From: Elusimicrobiota bacterium
GTDB taxonomy: Bacteria > Elusimicrobiota > Elusimicrobia > FEN-1173
DNA length: 5,928 bases
Reading direction: 5' to 3'
Assembly: GCA_003158755.1 (NCBI GenBank)
Contig: PMLF01000099.1
Location: forward strand, 1 to 5,928
Part shown: positions 1 through 5,227 of the stretch, in pieces
Layout: each line of letters opens with the position of its first letter
Numbering within the stretch: position 1 is the first letter of the stretch
The notes under the pieces: model-generated
What the model saw: the letters and a program-made list of their open reading frames with translations, nothing else
Databases searched by the model: none
Told to the model about the DNA's origin: nothing
Made by a program: the position numbers and the translations under genes

Positions 1-1
1 C

Positions 2-118
2 CGAAAAGCGTTGGAAAAGGGGGGCGACGTCGGCCGATTGGAACCCTCCTGGAGGGCGGACCGGCGGCGTTTCCGGACCGCGACGATCCGCTCCTTCCTT
101 TATACCGAAAATCGTTGA
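2..118 (+). CDS. C-terminal end of an unrecognised upstream gene (partial)
   Basis: This frame is open from the window edge to a TGA at 116-118 and gives 38 residues ending in '...RTATIRSFLYTENR'. Of the three forward frames here it has the most G/C at third codon positions (27 of 38), as expected for a coding frame in this GC-rich genome. The peptide is basic, rich in Arg and Glu, and looks like a helical tail. I do not recognise a family, and there is too little sequence to assign one. The frame that continues into the pilin gene is also open to the window edge, but its third positions are less GC-rich (22 of 38) and its peptide is Gly/Pro/Arg-rich like a shadow frame. A tidy stop directly before a promoter-like sequence supports the call; it remains a moderate guess because the start is outside the window. 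Confidence 0.45.
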   Translation, partial: RKALEKGGDVGRLEPSWRADRRRFRTATIRSFLYTENR

Positions 119-143
119 TCCTCCCGGTCCGCAGATGTATATT
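115..143 (+). promoter_or_regulatory. sigma70-type promoter for the pilin gene
   Basis: The -35 candidate TTGATC (115-120, 4 of 6 consensus bases) and the -10 candidate TATATT (138-143, 5 of 6) are separated by the ideal 17 bp. The predicted transcription start is near 150, giving a leader of about 37 bases. The region is more AT-rich than its surroundings. The -35 includes the TGA stop (116-118) of the presumed upstream gene. Prediction is by motif only. Confidence 0.5.
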
Positions 144-172
144 AACCGACAGTCGCCCATACACCGGACGAC

Positions 173-178
173 GGAGGG
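173..178 (+). promoter_or_regulatory. ribosome binding site that fixes the pilin start at 187
   Basis: GGAGGG lies 8 bases before the ATG at 187. It selects this start over the in-frame ATG at 115, which would overlap the -35 region of the promoter and add 24 residues in front of a normal short prepilin leader. Confidence 0.75.
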
Positions 179-186
179 TTTTCGAC

Positions 187-606
187 ATGGGTCGCCGAGG
201 GTTCACTCTCATCGAGCTGATGGTCACCGTCGCCATCATCAGCGTTCTGGCCCTCATCGCCATGCCCAAGTTCAGCGATATGATCCGCAAGGCCAATGAA
301 GCCGGCACGAAAGGACACTTGAGCAACATCCGCGCGGGCATCCGGTTGTATTACATGGAAAACGATCAATTTTTCCCCGAATATTTCGACGCCCTGAGGG
401 AAGCGGGCTCCATGTATCTTTCCGGCTCCATCCCGTTGTATACGGGAATCCATCCGGTCACGGAAGCCGTTGACGACCTGGGCGCCGCCGACCCTCTTTC
501 CGACGCCGGACGGTGGGGATACGTCAGCGGAGGCTCCGACTCGGGATATTTTTGGGTTCAATGCACGCACCTGGATTCCAGCGGCAACCCGTGGAGCCGC
601 TATTAA
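187..606 (+). CDS. type IV pilin / type II secretion pseudopilin-like prepilin
   Basis: This is a 139-residue prepilin. It begins with the five-residue basic leader MGRRG followed by FTLIEL, the class III signal recognised by prepilin peptidase (PilD family), which cuts after Gly5 and methylates the new N-terminal Phe. Glu at mature position 5, needed for filament assembly in this family, is present. Residues 6-27 are the hydrophobic half of the N-terminal helix, which serves as membrane anchor and filament core. The helix continues to about residue 58 and is followed by 'NDQFFPEYFDAL', matching the pattern of an aromatic, an acidic/Asn turn and then Pro seen after the alpha-1 helix of many pilins and pseudopilins. 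The small C-terminal domain (about 75-139) contains one cysteine (Cys126), so no intramolecular disulfide is possible, and ends 'DSSGNPWSRY'. Its short length fits a minor pilin, a pseudopilin (GspG/H-like) or a small major pilin; the sequence does not decide between these. The start is set by GGAGGG upstream. The membrane-protein gene follows 19 bases later and is probably on the same transcript. No pilus assembly genes are in view. Confidence 0.9.
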   Translation: MGRRGFTLIELMVTVAIISVLALIAMPKFSDMIRKANEAGTKGHLSNIRAGIRLYYMENDQFFPEYFDALREAGSMYLSGSIPLYTGIHPVTEAVDDLGAADPLSDAGRWGYVSGGSDSGYFWVQCTHLDSSGNPWSRY

Positions 607-613
607 TTCCATC

Positions 614-620
614 AGGAGGA
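614..620 (+). promoter_or_regulatory. strong ribosome binding site upstream of the ATGAATGA start cluster
   Basis: AGGAGGA ends 5 bases before the ATG at 626 but only 1 base before another ATG at 622 in a different frame. The normal spacing selects 626, which opens the hydrophobic membrane-protein frame. The frame from 622 is a long Arg/Pro/His-rich shadow. Confidence 0.8.
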
Positions 621-625
621 CATGA

Positions 626-1165
626 ATGACACCCCCAACGATATCGAACCGCGACGTCCGACTGGTCGTCTTGGTCAACCGCTACGCCACCCCCTTCGCC
701 ATCGGCCTGGTGACGATGGCGATCGTCCTCTCCTCGGCCATGGGGACCGTCCGGGACGTGTCCATCGGGCTGCTCCTGTTCAGCATCCTTTTCAACATCG
801 TCGCCGTCGGCCTGATCCGCCGCCTGGCGGAAACCAAGCCTTGGATGAAGAAAGCCCGCATGTGGACCAACCTGGCGGTGAACATCGCCCTGGTCTACCT
901 CCTCGGCCCCTTCTGGCCCCCGATGTGGCTGCTCCTGGCCCTGACTCCCCTGGCGACCGCCATCTACGGGGGGCCCACCCAGACCTTACTGGCCTCCTCG
1001 GGGATCGCGGCCCTCATCGTGGCCATCCATCTGCTGCGGGGCGGGGGCTCGCCCCACGAGTGGGGGCAAGTCCTATCCTACGCGGCCTTCATCGTGCTCA
1101 TGAGCATGCTCATCAACGAGTTGACCCAGGCGTCCTTTCCGAACAACCCCCAGGACCGCAATTGA
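626..1165 (+). CDS. unrecognised six-helix integral membrane protein
   Basis: The protein has 179 residues and is dominated by hydrophobic segments at about 21-39, 45-64, 79-98, 100-115, 118-137 and 148-165, so six membrane helices are likely. The N-terminus (RDVRLVVLVNRY) is short and polar. A basic loop (RRLAETKPWMKKAR, about 65-78) sits between helices 2 and 3 and should face the cytoplasm by the positive-inside rule, which places both ends in the cytoplasm as well. There is no soluble domain, no obvious catalytic motif and no signal peptide. I cannot name a family. The size and arrangement resemble the membrane sensor modules normally fused in front of GAF, kinase or cyclase domains, and the next gene encodes two GAF domains. 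A split sensor is therefore conceivable but unproven. Its stop codon (1163-1165) lies inside the -35 of the next promoter. Read-through from the pilin promoter, 19 bases downstream of the pilin stop, is the simplest way it is expressed. Confidence 0.85.
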   Translation: MTPPTISNRDVRLVVLVNRYATPFAIGLVTMAIVLSSAMGTVRDVSIGLLLFSILFNIVAVGLIRRLAETKPWMKKARMWTNLAVNIALVYLLGPFWPPMWLLLALTPLATAIYGGPTQTLLASSGIAALIVAIHLLRGGGSPHEWGQVLSYAAFIVLMSMLINELTQASFPNNPQDRN

Positions 1166-1191
1166 CAGTTTCCGTCGGTAGGTGGTAAAGT
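1162..1191 (+). promoter_or_regulatory. promoter for the GAF-GAF-ANTAR gene
   Basis: A perfect -35 TTGACA (1162-1167) is followed after 18 bp by TAAAGT (1186-1191, 4 of 6), which has an upstream TGG that matches the extended -10 (TGn). The predicted transcription start is near 1198. The -35 overlaps the last codon and TGA stop (1163-1165) of the membrane-protein gene. This suggests the regulator and nadE have their own transcription start, although read-through from upstream is not excluded. Confidence 0.6.
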
Positions 1192-1196
1192 AGTTC

Positions 1197-1216
1197 CGGA
1201 CGCGGCGCGGCGTCCG
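1197..1216 (+). promoter_or_regulatory. 5' leader hairpin with six-base loop upstream of the ANTAR gene
   Basis: CGGACGC (1197-1203) pairs perfectly with GCGTCCG (1210-1216) around the six-base loop GGCGCG (1204-1209). The stem would begin at the predicted transcript start. No T-run follows, so it is not an intrinsic terminator. ANTAR proteins are known to bind paired stem-loops with six-base loops that carry A at position 1 and G at position 4. Here position 4 is G but position 1 is G, and I find no convincing second hexaloop before the ribosome site at 1248-1253. It could equally be an mRNA-stabilising 5' hairpin or chance in GC-rich DNA. Confidence 0.45.
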
Positions 1217-1258
1217 TCCTTCCCCCGCCGTTGTTGCTAAATTTCCCAGGAGACCTCC

Positions 1259-2497
1259 ATGCCCCGCGCCAAAACCACCGCCAATTCCCTCACCGCTTCC
1301 GAGGAAATCGATCTCCTCCACAAGATCACCCAAGTCATCGGATCGACACTGGAGTTGGAGACCATGCTCCGCGAGATCGTGTCGATGGTTTCGGGGATGA
1401 CGAAAGCCGACGGCTGCTTTCTCTACCTCCACGAACCCGAGGACAAGTCGCTGGTGTTGTCGGCCTCCAAGACGCCCCATCCGGGGGAGATCGGCGTTTT
1501 GAGGCTCCAGATCGGCGAGGGCATCACCGGTTGGGTGGCGGAACACCGGAAGCCCCTGGCCATTTCCGAGAAAGCCCACGAGGATCCCCGCTTCAAATTC
1601 TTCCAAACCCTTCCCGAGGACCGTTACGAGGCCTTTTTGTCCGTGCCCATTCTCGGGCGGGAGGGCTTGGTGGGCGTGATCAACGTCCAGCACCGAAAAC
1701 CCCGTGAATACGGCGACCGCACGCTCCAACTCCTGACCACCCTCGCCCGGCAAGTGGGCGGCGCCATCGAAAATGCCCGCCTCTATGAAGAGACCCGCCG
1801 CCGGGCCCAGGCCATCCAAACCCTTTCGGCCGTGAGCCACGCGGTGACTTCCGACCGCCTACCCGACGAGGCCTTGCAAATGGTGGTCGGAATGACCGCC
1901 CAACTTTTAGGATCGAAGATTTGCTCGATCATGCTGCTGGACGAAAAAGGGGAAGAGCTCAAGATCGCGGCCACCCAGTCCCTCTCCGACGCCTACCGCA
2001 ACAAGCCCTCGCTCAAGGTGGCCCAAAGCCTCTCGGGGCAGGCCGTCGTCACCAAGAAACCCGTCGTCGTGGCCGACGTCCGCAAGGACAAGCGCTTCGC
2101 CTTCCCGGACATCGCCGCTTCGGAGGGGTTGGTTTCGATGCTGGCGGTGCCCATGATCTCCAAGGCCGACGTGGTCGGAGTCATCAACACCTACACCGCC
2201 GAAGAACACGTCTTCAGCAAAGAGGACGTCTCCGTTCTCCAGTCGGTGGCCAACCAGTGCGCTTCGGCCATCGTGCAGATGCGCCTCCTCGCCGAAAAGC
2301 TCGCCGCCCAGGAAGCCCTGGAAACCCGCAAGACCGTTGAGCGGGCCAAGGGCGTCCTCCAAAAGAAACGAGGCCTCTCCGAGCCCGACGCCTTCCGCGA
2401 AATCCAGAAACAGTCCATGGACCGGCGCAAGAGCATGAAGGAGATCGCCGAGGCGATCCTCCTCGCCGAGGACCTGGGCGGAGGCCGGGCGGCCTGA
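1259..2497 (+). CDS. GAF-GAF-ANTAR sensor and RNA-binding antitermination regulator
   Basis: This 412-residue soluble cytoplasmic protein has three domains. The first GAF domain spans roughly 34-172, with the typical 'ITGWVAEHRKPLAI' and 'FLSVPIL...VGVINVQHR' segments. The second spans roughly 202-341, with the equivalent 'LSGQAVVTKKPVVVADV' and 'MLAVPMI...VGVINTYT'. A short charged helix leads into a C-terminal ANTAR domain (about 350-405) recognisable by 'RKTVERAKGVLQKKRGLSEP', then 'AFREIQKQSMDRRKSMKEIA'. GAF domains bind small ligands, cofactors or mediate dimerisation. ANTAR (as in AmiR, NasR and EutV) is a three-helix RNA-binding output that stabilises dual-hexaloop RNA to prevent transcription termination. 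No receiver, kinase or DNA-binding domain is present, so signal sensing should be direct through the GAFs. I cannot predict the ligand; Cys53 and Cys222 sit at matching places in the two GAFs but this is not diagnostic. The start has AGGAGA 5 bases upstream. The stop is 1 base before the nadE GTG, so the two are probably translationally coupled. Confidence 0.95.
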   Translation: MPRAKTTANSLTASEEIDLLHKITQVIGSTLELETMLREIVSMVSGMTKADGCFLYLHEPEDKSLVLSASKTPHPGEIGVLRLQIGEGITGWVAEHRKPLAISEKAHEDPRFKFFQTLPEDRYEAFLSVPILGREGLVGVINVQHRKPREYGDRTLQLLTTLARQVGGAIENARLYEETRRRAQAIQTLSAVSHAVTSDRLPDEALQMVVGMTAQLLGSKICSIMLLDEKGEELKIAATQSLSDAYRNKPSLKVAQSLSGQAVVTKKPVVVADVRKDKRFAFPDIAASEGLVSMLAVPMISKADVVGVINTYTAEEHVFSKEDVSVLQSVANQCASAIVQMRLLAEKLAAQEALETRKTVERAKGVLQKKRGLSEPDAFREIQKQSMDRRKSMKEIAEAILLAEDLGGGRAA

Positions 2498-2498
2498 C

Positions 2499-4175
2499 GT
2501 GAGACTCGCCCTCGCCCAGATCAACGCCACCGTCGGAGATCTGGTCGGAAACGCCGCCCGGATCGCCGAGTACGTGCGCCGGGCGGAGGACCTGGGAGCG
2601 GACCTGACCGTTTTCCCCGAGCTTTGCCTGACGGGGTACCCCCCCGAAGACCTCCTCCTCCTCCCGCGATTCCTCCGTTCCGCCCAAGAGACCCTGAAGG
2701 AACTCGCCGCCGGTCTGCCTCCCCGAGTCCCCTGCCTGGTGGGGACCATCGACGGCCGCCCCGGGGAACTGGCCAACGCGGCCGTTTTGATTTTCGGCCG
2801 GCGCGTCCGGGCCGTGTACCGAAAGAAGCTGCTCCCCAACTACGGCGTTTTCGACGAGAAACGCTACTTCGTTCCGGGGGAAGACCCCCTCCTCCTCCGG
2901 GTCCGCGACGCTCTCGTGGGTGTTACGATCTGCGAGGACATATGGGTCCCCCGCGGCCCCGCGTGGGAAGCGTCCCGCCGGGGAGCTCAGCTCATCGTCA
3001 ACATCTCCGCCAGCCCGTACGACGCGGGGAAAATCCACCAGCGGATTAAACTCTTGAAGGACCGCGTCCGGGAATCCCGCGCCGCCTTCGCCTATTGCAA
3101 CCTGGTGGGCGGGCAGGACGAATTGGTCTTCGACGGAGGCAGCCTGGTCCTGGACGCCAAGGGCCGCGTCGCGGCTCGGGCGCCCCAGTTCCGGGAACAT
3201 TTATTGACCGTCGACATCGACCTTTCCCCTTCCCGTCGAACTCCCTCAGGGCTGGTGATTGTTCCGGTTCCCATCCCGGCGTCTCGGCGTCCCGGAGTCC
3301 CGGCGTCGCCGATCACCCCTCCGCTCAGCGAATTTGACGAAGTCTACAGCGCCCTCGTCCTAGGAACGCGGGACTACCTCCGCAAAAACGGATTCACGAA
3401 AGCCGTGATCGGTCTCTCCGGCGGCATCGATTCGGCCCTCGTGGCCTGCGTCGCCGTCGACGCCTTGGGCCCGGAAAACGTCGTGGGCGTCACGCTGCCC
3501 TCCCGTTTCAACTCGGCGGAAACGCGCTCGGACGCCGAGGTCACCGCGAAGAATCTAGGGATCGCCTTCCAATCGATCCCCATCGAGGGAGTCGTTCGGG
3601 AATTCTTGAAAGTCCTGGCTCCCGTCTTCGCCGGCCGACCGCCCGACCTGGCCGAGGAGAACCTTCAGGCCCGCGTGCGGGGCACGATCCTGATGGCGCT
3701 CTCCAACAAGTTCGGCTGGCTGGTGCTCACCACCGGAAACAAGTCCGAAACCTCCGTCGGATACACCACGCTCTACGGCGACACGGCCGGAGGCTTCGCC
3801 GTCATCAAGGACATTCCGAAGACGCTGGTATACCGCCTATCCCTCTGGCGCAACGGCCGCCCCGGCGGCCCCGTCATCCCCGAGACCACGCTCGCCCGCC
3901 CGCCCACGGCGGAACTGAGGGAGAACCAAAAAGACCAGGACACCCTGCCGCCCTACGACCTCCTGGACCGGGTGGTGCAAATGTACGTGGAGGAGAACCG
4001 CGGACTCGCCGATATCGCCAAAACGGGGATCGACTCCAAGGTCGCCGAACGTCTGCTCAAACTAGTGGACCTCAGCGAATATAAACGACGCCAATCCCCC
4101 CCGGGAATCAAAATCACCCCCCGAGCCTTCGGCCGCGACCGCCGGATGCCCATCACCAACAAGTTCCGACAATAA
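2499..4175 (+). CDS. nadE: glutamine-dependent NAD+ synthetase
   Basis: This enzyme makes NAD+ from deamido-NAD+ using ATP and ammonia released from glutamine, the last step of NAD biosynthesis, in the cytoplasm. The 558-residue length is normal for the two-domain form. The N-terminal nitrilase-type glutaminase domain (1 to about 245) keeps the Glu-Lys-Cys triad: Glu41 in 'FPELCLTGYPPEDLL', Lys109 in 'YRKKLLPNYGVFDE' and Cys145 in 'TICEDIW'. The synthetase domain (about 280-558) has the ATP pyrophosphatase P-loop SGGIDS (307-312), 'TTGNKSETSVGYTTLYGD' and the 'LPPYDLLD' region. GTG at 2499 is the start because 'MRLALAQINATVGDL' is the usual N-terminus of the family and no ATG lies nearby. A GGAGG at 2480-2484 is rather far (14 bases), which fits coupling to the regulator gene ending at 2497. 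The linker between domains (about 246-279) is Pro/Arg-rich and contains a small tandem repeat. The glutaminase domain means the enzyme does not depend on free ammonia. Confidence 0.98.
   Translation: MRLALAQINATVGDLVGNAARIAEYVRRAEDLGADLTVFPELCLTGYPPEDLLLLPRFLRSAQETLKELAAGLPPRVPCLVGTIDGRPGELANAAVLIFGRRVRAVYRKKLLPNYGVFDEKRYFVPGEDPLLLRVRDALVGVTICEDIWVPRGPAWEASRRGAQLIVNISASPYDAGKIHQRIKLLKDRVRESRAAFAYCNLVGGQDELVFDGGSLVLDAKGRVAARAPQFREHLLTVDIDLSPSRRTPSGLVIVPVPIPASRRPGVPASPITPPLSEFDEVYSALVLGTRDYLRKNGFTKAVIGLSGGIDSALVACVAVDALGPENVVGVTLPSRFNSAETRSDAEVTAKNLGIAFQSIPIEGVVREFLKVLAPVFAGRPPDLAEENLQARVRGTILMALSNKFGWLVLTTGNKSETSVGYTTLYGDTAGGFAVIKDIPKTLVYRLSLWRNGRPGGPVIPETTLARPPTAELRENQKDQDTLPPYDLLDRVVQMYVEENRGLADIAKTGIDSKVAERLLKLVDLSEYKRRQSPPGIKITPRAFGRDRRMPITNKFRQ
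3276..3307 (+). repeat. four tandem 8-bp units inside the nadE linker
   Basis: CCGGCGTC, TCGGCGTC, CCGGAGTC and CCGGCGTC follow one another without gaps, differing at one base each at most from the first unit. Because 8 is not a multiple of 3, the peptide repeats only every 24 bp: 'PASRRPGV' then 'PAS'. It lies in the linker between glutaminase and synthetase domains, where length change is likely tolerated. Confidence 0.85.
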
Positions 4176-4242
4176 TTTATAAAATGGGGCATCGTTTCCG
4201 TCGGTGACGTTATCGAGGTCAGCATAAATATTACCCGACACG

Positions 4243-4321
4243 CCGCTCGTGCTGAGCTTGTCGAAGCACGACAAGTCCCCGGCGATCCAGGCTCCCCCTT
4301 CGACAAGCTCAGGGTGAGCGG
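4243..4321. repeat. REP-like pair of inverted palindromic units
   Basis: The arms 4243-4266 and 4298-4321 are inverted copies matching at 21 of 24 positions, separated by 31 bases. Each arm is also part of its own hairpin. On the left, CGTGCT (4248-4253) pairs with AGCACG (4265-4270) around an 11-base loop; on the right, CCCT (4296-4299) pairs with AGGG (4311-4314) around the identical 11-base loop read on the other strand (TCGACAAGCTC). The three positions that differ between arms are in the stems and pairing is kept on each side. This is the layout of a bacterial REP/BIME-type intergenic element. The core TTCGACAAGCTCAG resembles a repeat I recall from many bacterial genomes, but I cannot confirm this here. 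No REP-associated transposase is in view. Confidence 0.8.
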
Positions 4322-4340
4322 ACTTTAAGACTTTAATTTT
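4298..4340 (+). terminator. possible transcription end for the nadE transcript
   Basis: The right arm of the long inverted repeat (which can pair with 4243-4266) is followed by the T/A-rich stretch GACTTTAAGACTTTAATTTT. The loop is long and the T-run is interrupted, so this is not a classic intrinsic terminator. It may still slow or end transcription, or protect the 3' end of the message. Confidence 0.25.
4321..4336 (+). repeat. tandem 8-bp direct repeat GACTTTAA x2
   Basis: GACTTTAA occurs twice in a row directly at the edge of the REP-like right arm, sharing its final G. No matching copy flanks the left arm, so it is not a target-site duplication. Confidence 0.7.
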
Positions 4341-4383
4341 GCAGGCCTAAAGAGGCGCCGACCCTGATTAAAAAGGATCTTCC

Positions 4384-5214
4384 ATGGCAGCTCAACCGAA
4401 AGATTCTCCGGTTATTTTGATCACAGGGGCTTCCTCCGGCATCGGGGCGGAGTTGGCCCGACAGTTGGCTCGGGGAGCGGCGAAAGAGGGCCGCACGGCG
4501 CGGCTGGCCCTGGCGGCGCGGCGCGAAGACCGGCTGAACGCCCTAGCGGAGGAGCTTCGCCGGGACTGCGGGGCCGACGTCCTGGTCCATGCCGCGGACA
4601 TGACCCAGCCCTCCCACGTGGCGGTCCTGGTCGATAGCGTGAAGAGCCATTTCGGGCGGATCGACGTGCTGGTGAACAACGCCGGGGTCCTCAAGATGGC
4701 ACCGTTCCTCGACATGCCGATCGGGGACATGCAGTATTTGGTCAACGTCAATTTTTGGGGGCCGTTGCACGCGATCCGCGCGGCCGCGCCCGTCATGGCG
4801 GAGCAGGGCGGGGGACGCATCGTGCAGGTGGCCTCGGGCGTCGCCCGACGAGGACTTCCTTTTATGGCGGTGTATGCGGCCACGAAAGCGGCGCTTTCCT
4901 GTTTTACTGAAAGCTTGAGGATGGAGTTGGGCGCCCAGGGGATCGACTTCACCATCGTCTATCCGGGCGGCGTGGACACGGAGATGCCCGCTTCGGTGGA
5001 CCGGGCTTCCCTGCCCGACACCTACCACGACCACGCCGAACTCCGCATCCCCGCCGCCCGGGCCGCCCGGGCCATTCGAAAAGCGTTAAAATGCGGAGCG
5101 TTGGAAGTGTATGTCCCCTGGTGGGTCCGATGGGCCTCCTGGCTTTCGGTGATCTGCCCCTCCGCCGCCGATTTCCTGATCCGACGCAGCTACGGGAAAT
5201 CGCTGAACAAATAA
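4384..5214 (+). CDS. classical short-chain dehydrogenase/reductase with a hydrophobic C-terminal tail
   Basis: This 276-residue protein has a Rossmann fold. The cofactor motif TGASSGIG is at 14-21, NNAG at 98-101, and the catalytic residues are Asn123 (VNFWG), Ser151, Tyr164 and Lys168 (YAATK). Arg47 and Arg48 at the end of the second strand (ALAARRED) suggest preference for NADP(H), so a reductase role is more likely than a dehydrogenase one. The substrate is not readable from sequence. The loop before strand 2 (GAAKEGRTAR) is a few residues longer than usual. The C-terminus (241 to about 267, 'VYVPWWVRWASWLSVICP...') is aromatic and hydrophobic and may dip into the membrane, as in SDRs that act on lipids such as 3-ketosphinganine reductase or 11-beta-HSD-like enzymes; a lipid substrate is inference. 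AAGGA (4373-4377) lies 6 bases before the ATG. A tandem 9-bp repeat at 5053-5070 encodes part of 'AARAARA'. ychF follows after 13 bases, so the two are probably co-transcribed. Confidence 0.96.
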   Translation: MAAQPKDSPVILITGASSGIGAELARQLARGAAKEGRTARLALAARREDRLNALAEELRRDCGADVLVHAADMTQPSHVAVLVDSVKSHFGRIDVLVNNAGVLKMAPFLDMPIGDMQYLVNVNFWGPLHAIRAAAPVMAEQGGGRIVQVASGVARRGLPFMAVYAATKAALSCFTESLRMELGAQGIDFTIVYPGGVDTEMPASVDRASLPDTYHDHAELRIPAARAARAIRKALKCGALEVYVPWWVRWASWLSVICPSAADFLIRRSYGKSLNK

Positions 5215-5227
5215 AAGGAACCCCTCC

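Larger units (their letters stand above)
4176..4383. other. 208-bp gap between nadE and the short-chain dehydrogenase
   Basis: Bases 4176-4240 are noticeably richer in A/T than the genes on both sides and carry no gene I can support; a small CGTC-GGT-GACG hairpin lies at 4199-4209. Bases 4243-4321 hold the paired palindromes described separately, and 4321-4340 is T/A-rich. A TATAAA at 4178-4183 has no -35 partner. I see no convincing promoter for the dehydrogenase, though one must lie here unless nadE transcripts read through. Confidence 0.6.

Noticed and set aside
44..56. CCCTC-CTG-GAGGG hairpin near the window start
   Set aside because: It has a short 5-bp stem and no following T-run, and it lies inside the presumed C-terminal coding region upstream, so it is not a terminator.
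622..1188. 188-codon + strand frame starting at the ATG 4 bases before the membrane-protein start
   Set aside because: The ATG is only 1 base from the AGGAGGA site, and the product is an Arg/Pro/His/Gly-rich peptide typical of an out-of-frame reading of GC-rich DNA. The overlapping frame from 626 encodes six coherent membrane helices.
1073..3200. Several long minus-strand open frames (1073-1840, 1907-2839, 2214-3200)
   Set aside because: They lie opposite the well-identified GAF-GAF-ANTAR and nadE genes, have no recognisable domains and are low-complexity Arg/Gly-rich. Long antisense frames are expected at this GC content.
3855..3870. Perfect GC hairpin GGCCGC-CCCG-GCGGCC
   Set aside because: It lies within nadE coding sequence, encodes the 'NGRPGGP' loop and has no T-run; it is best explained by GC-rich codons.
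4062..4274. Minus-strand frame crossing the nadE end and the AT-richer gap, giving '...SGNIYADLDNVTDGND...'
   Set aside because: The stretch over 4180-4240 looks more protein-like than usual shadows and might be a gene remnant, but it starts inside the REP-like element, runs on into antisense nadE and has no ribosome site. There is not enough to call a pseudogene.
5053..5070. Tandem 9-bp repeat GCCGCCCGG x2 in the dehydrogenase
   Set aside because: It encodes an alanine/arginine helix segment (AARAARA) with preferred GC-rich codons; two units in frame are not remarkable.
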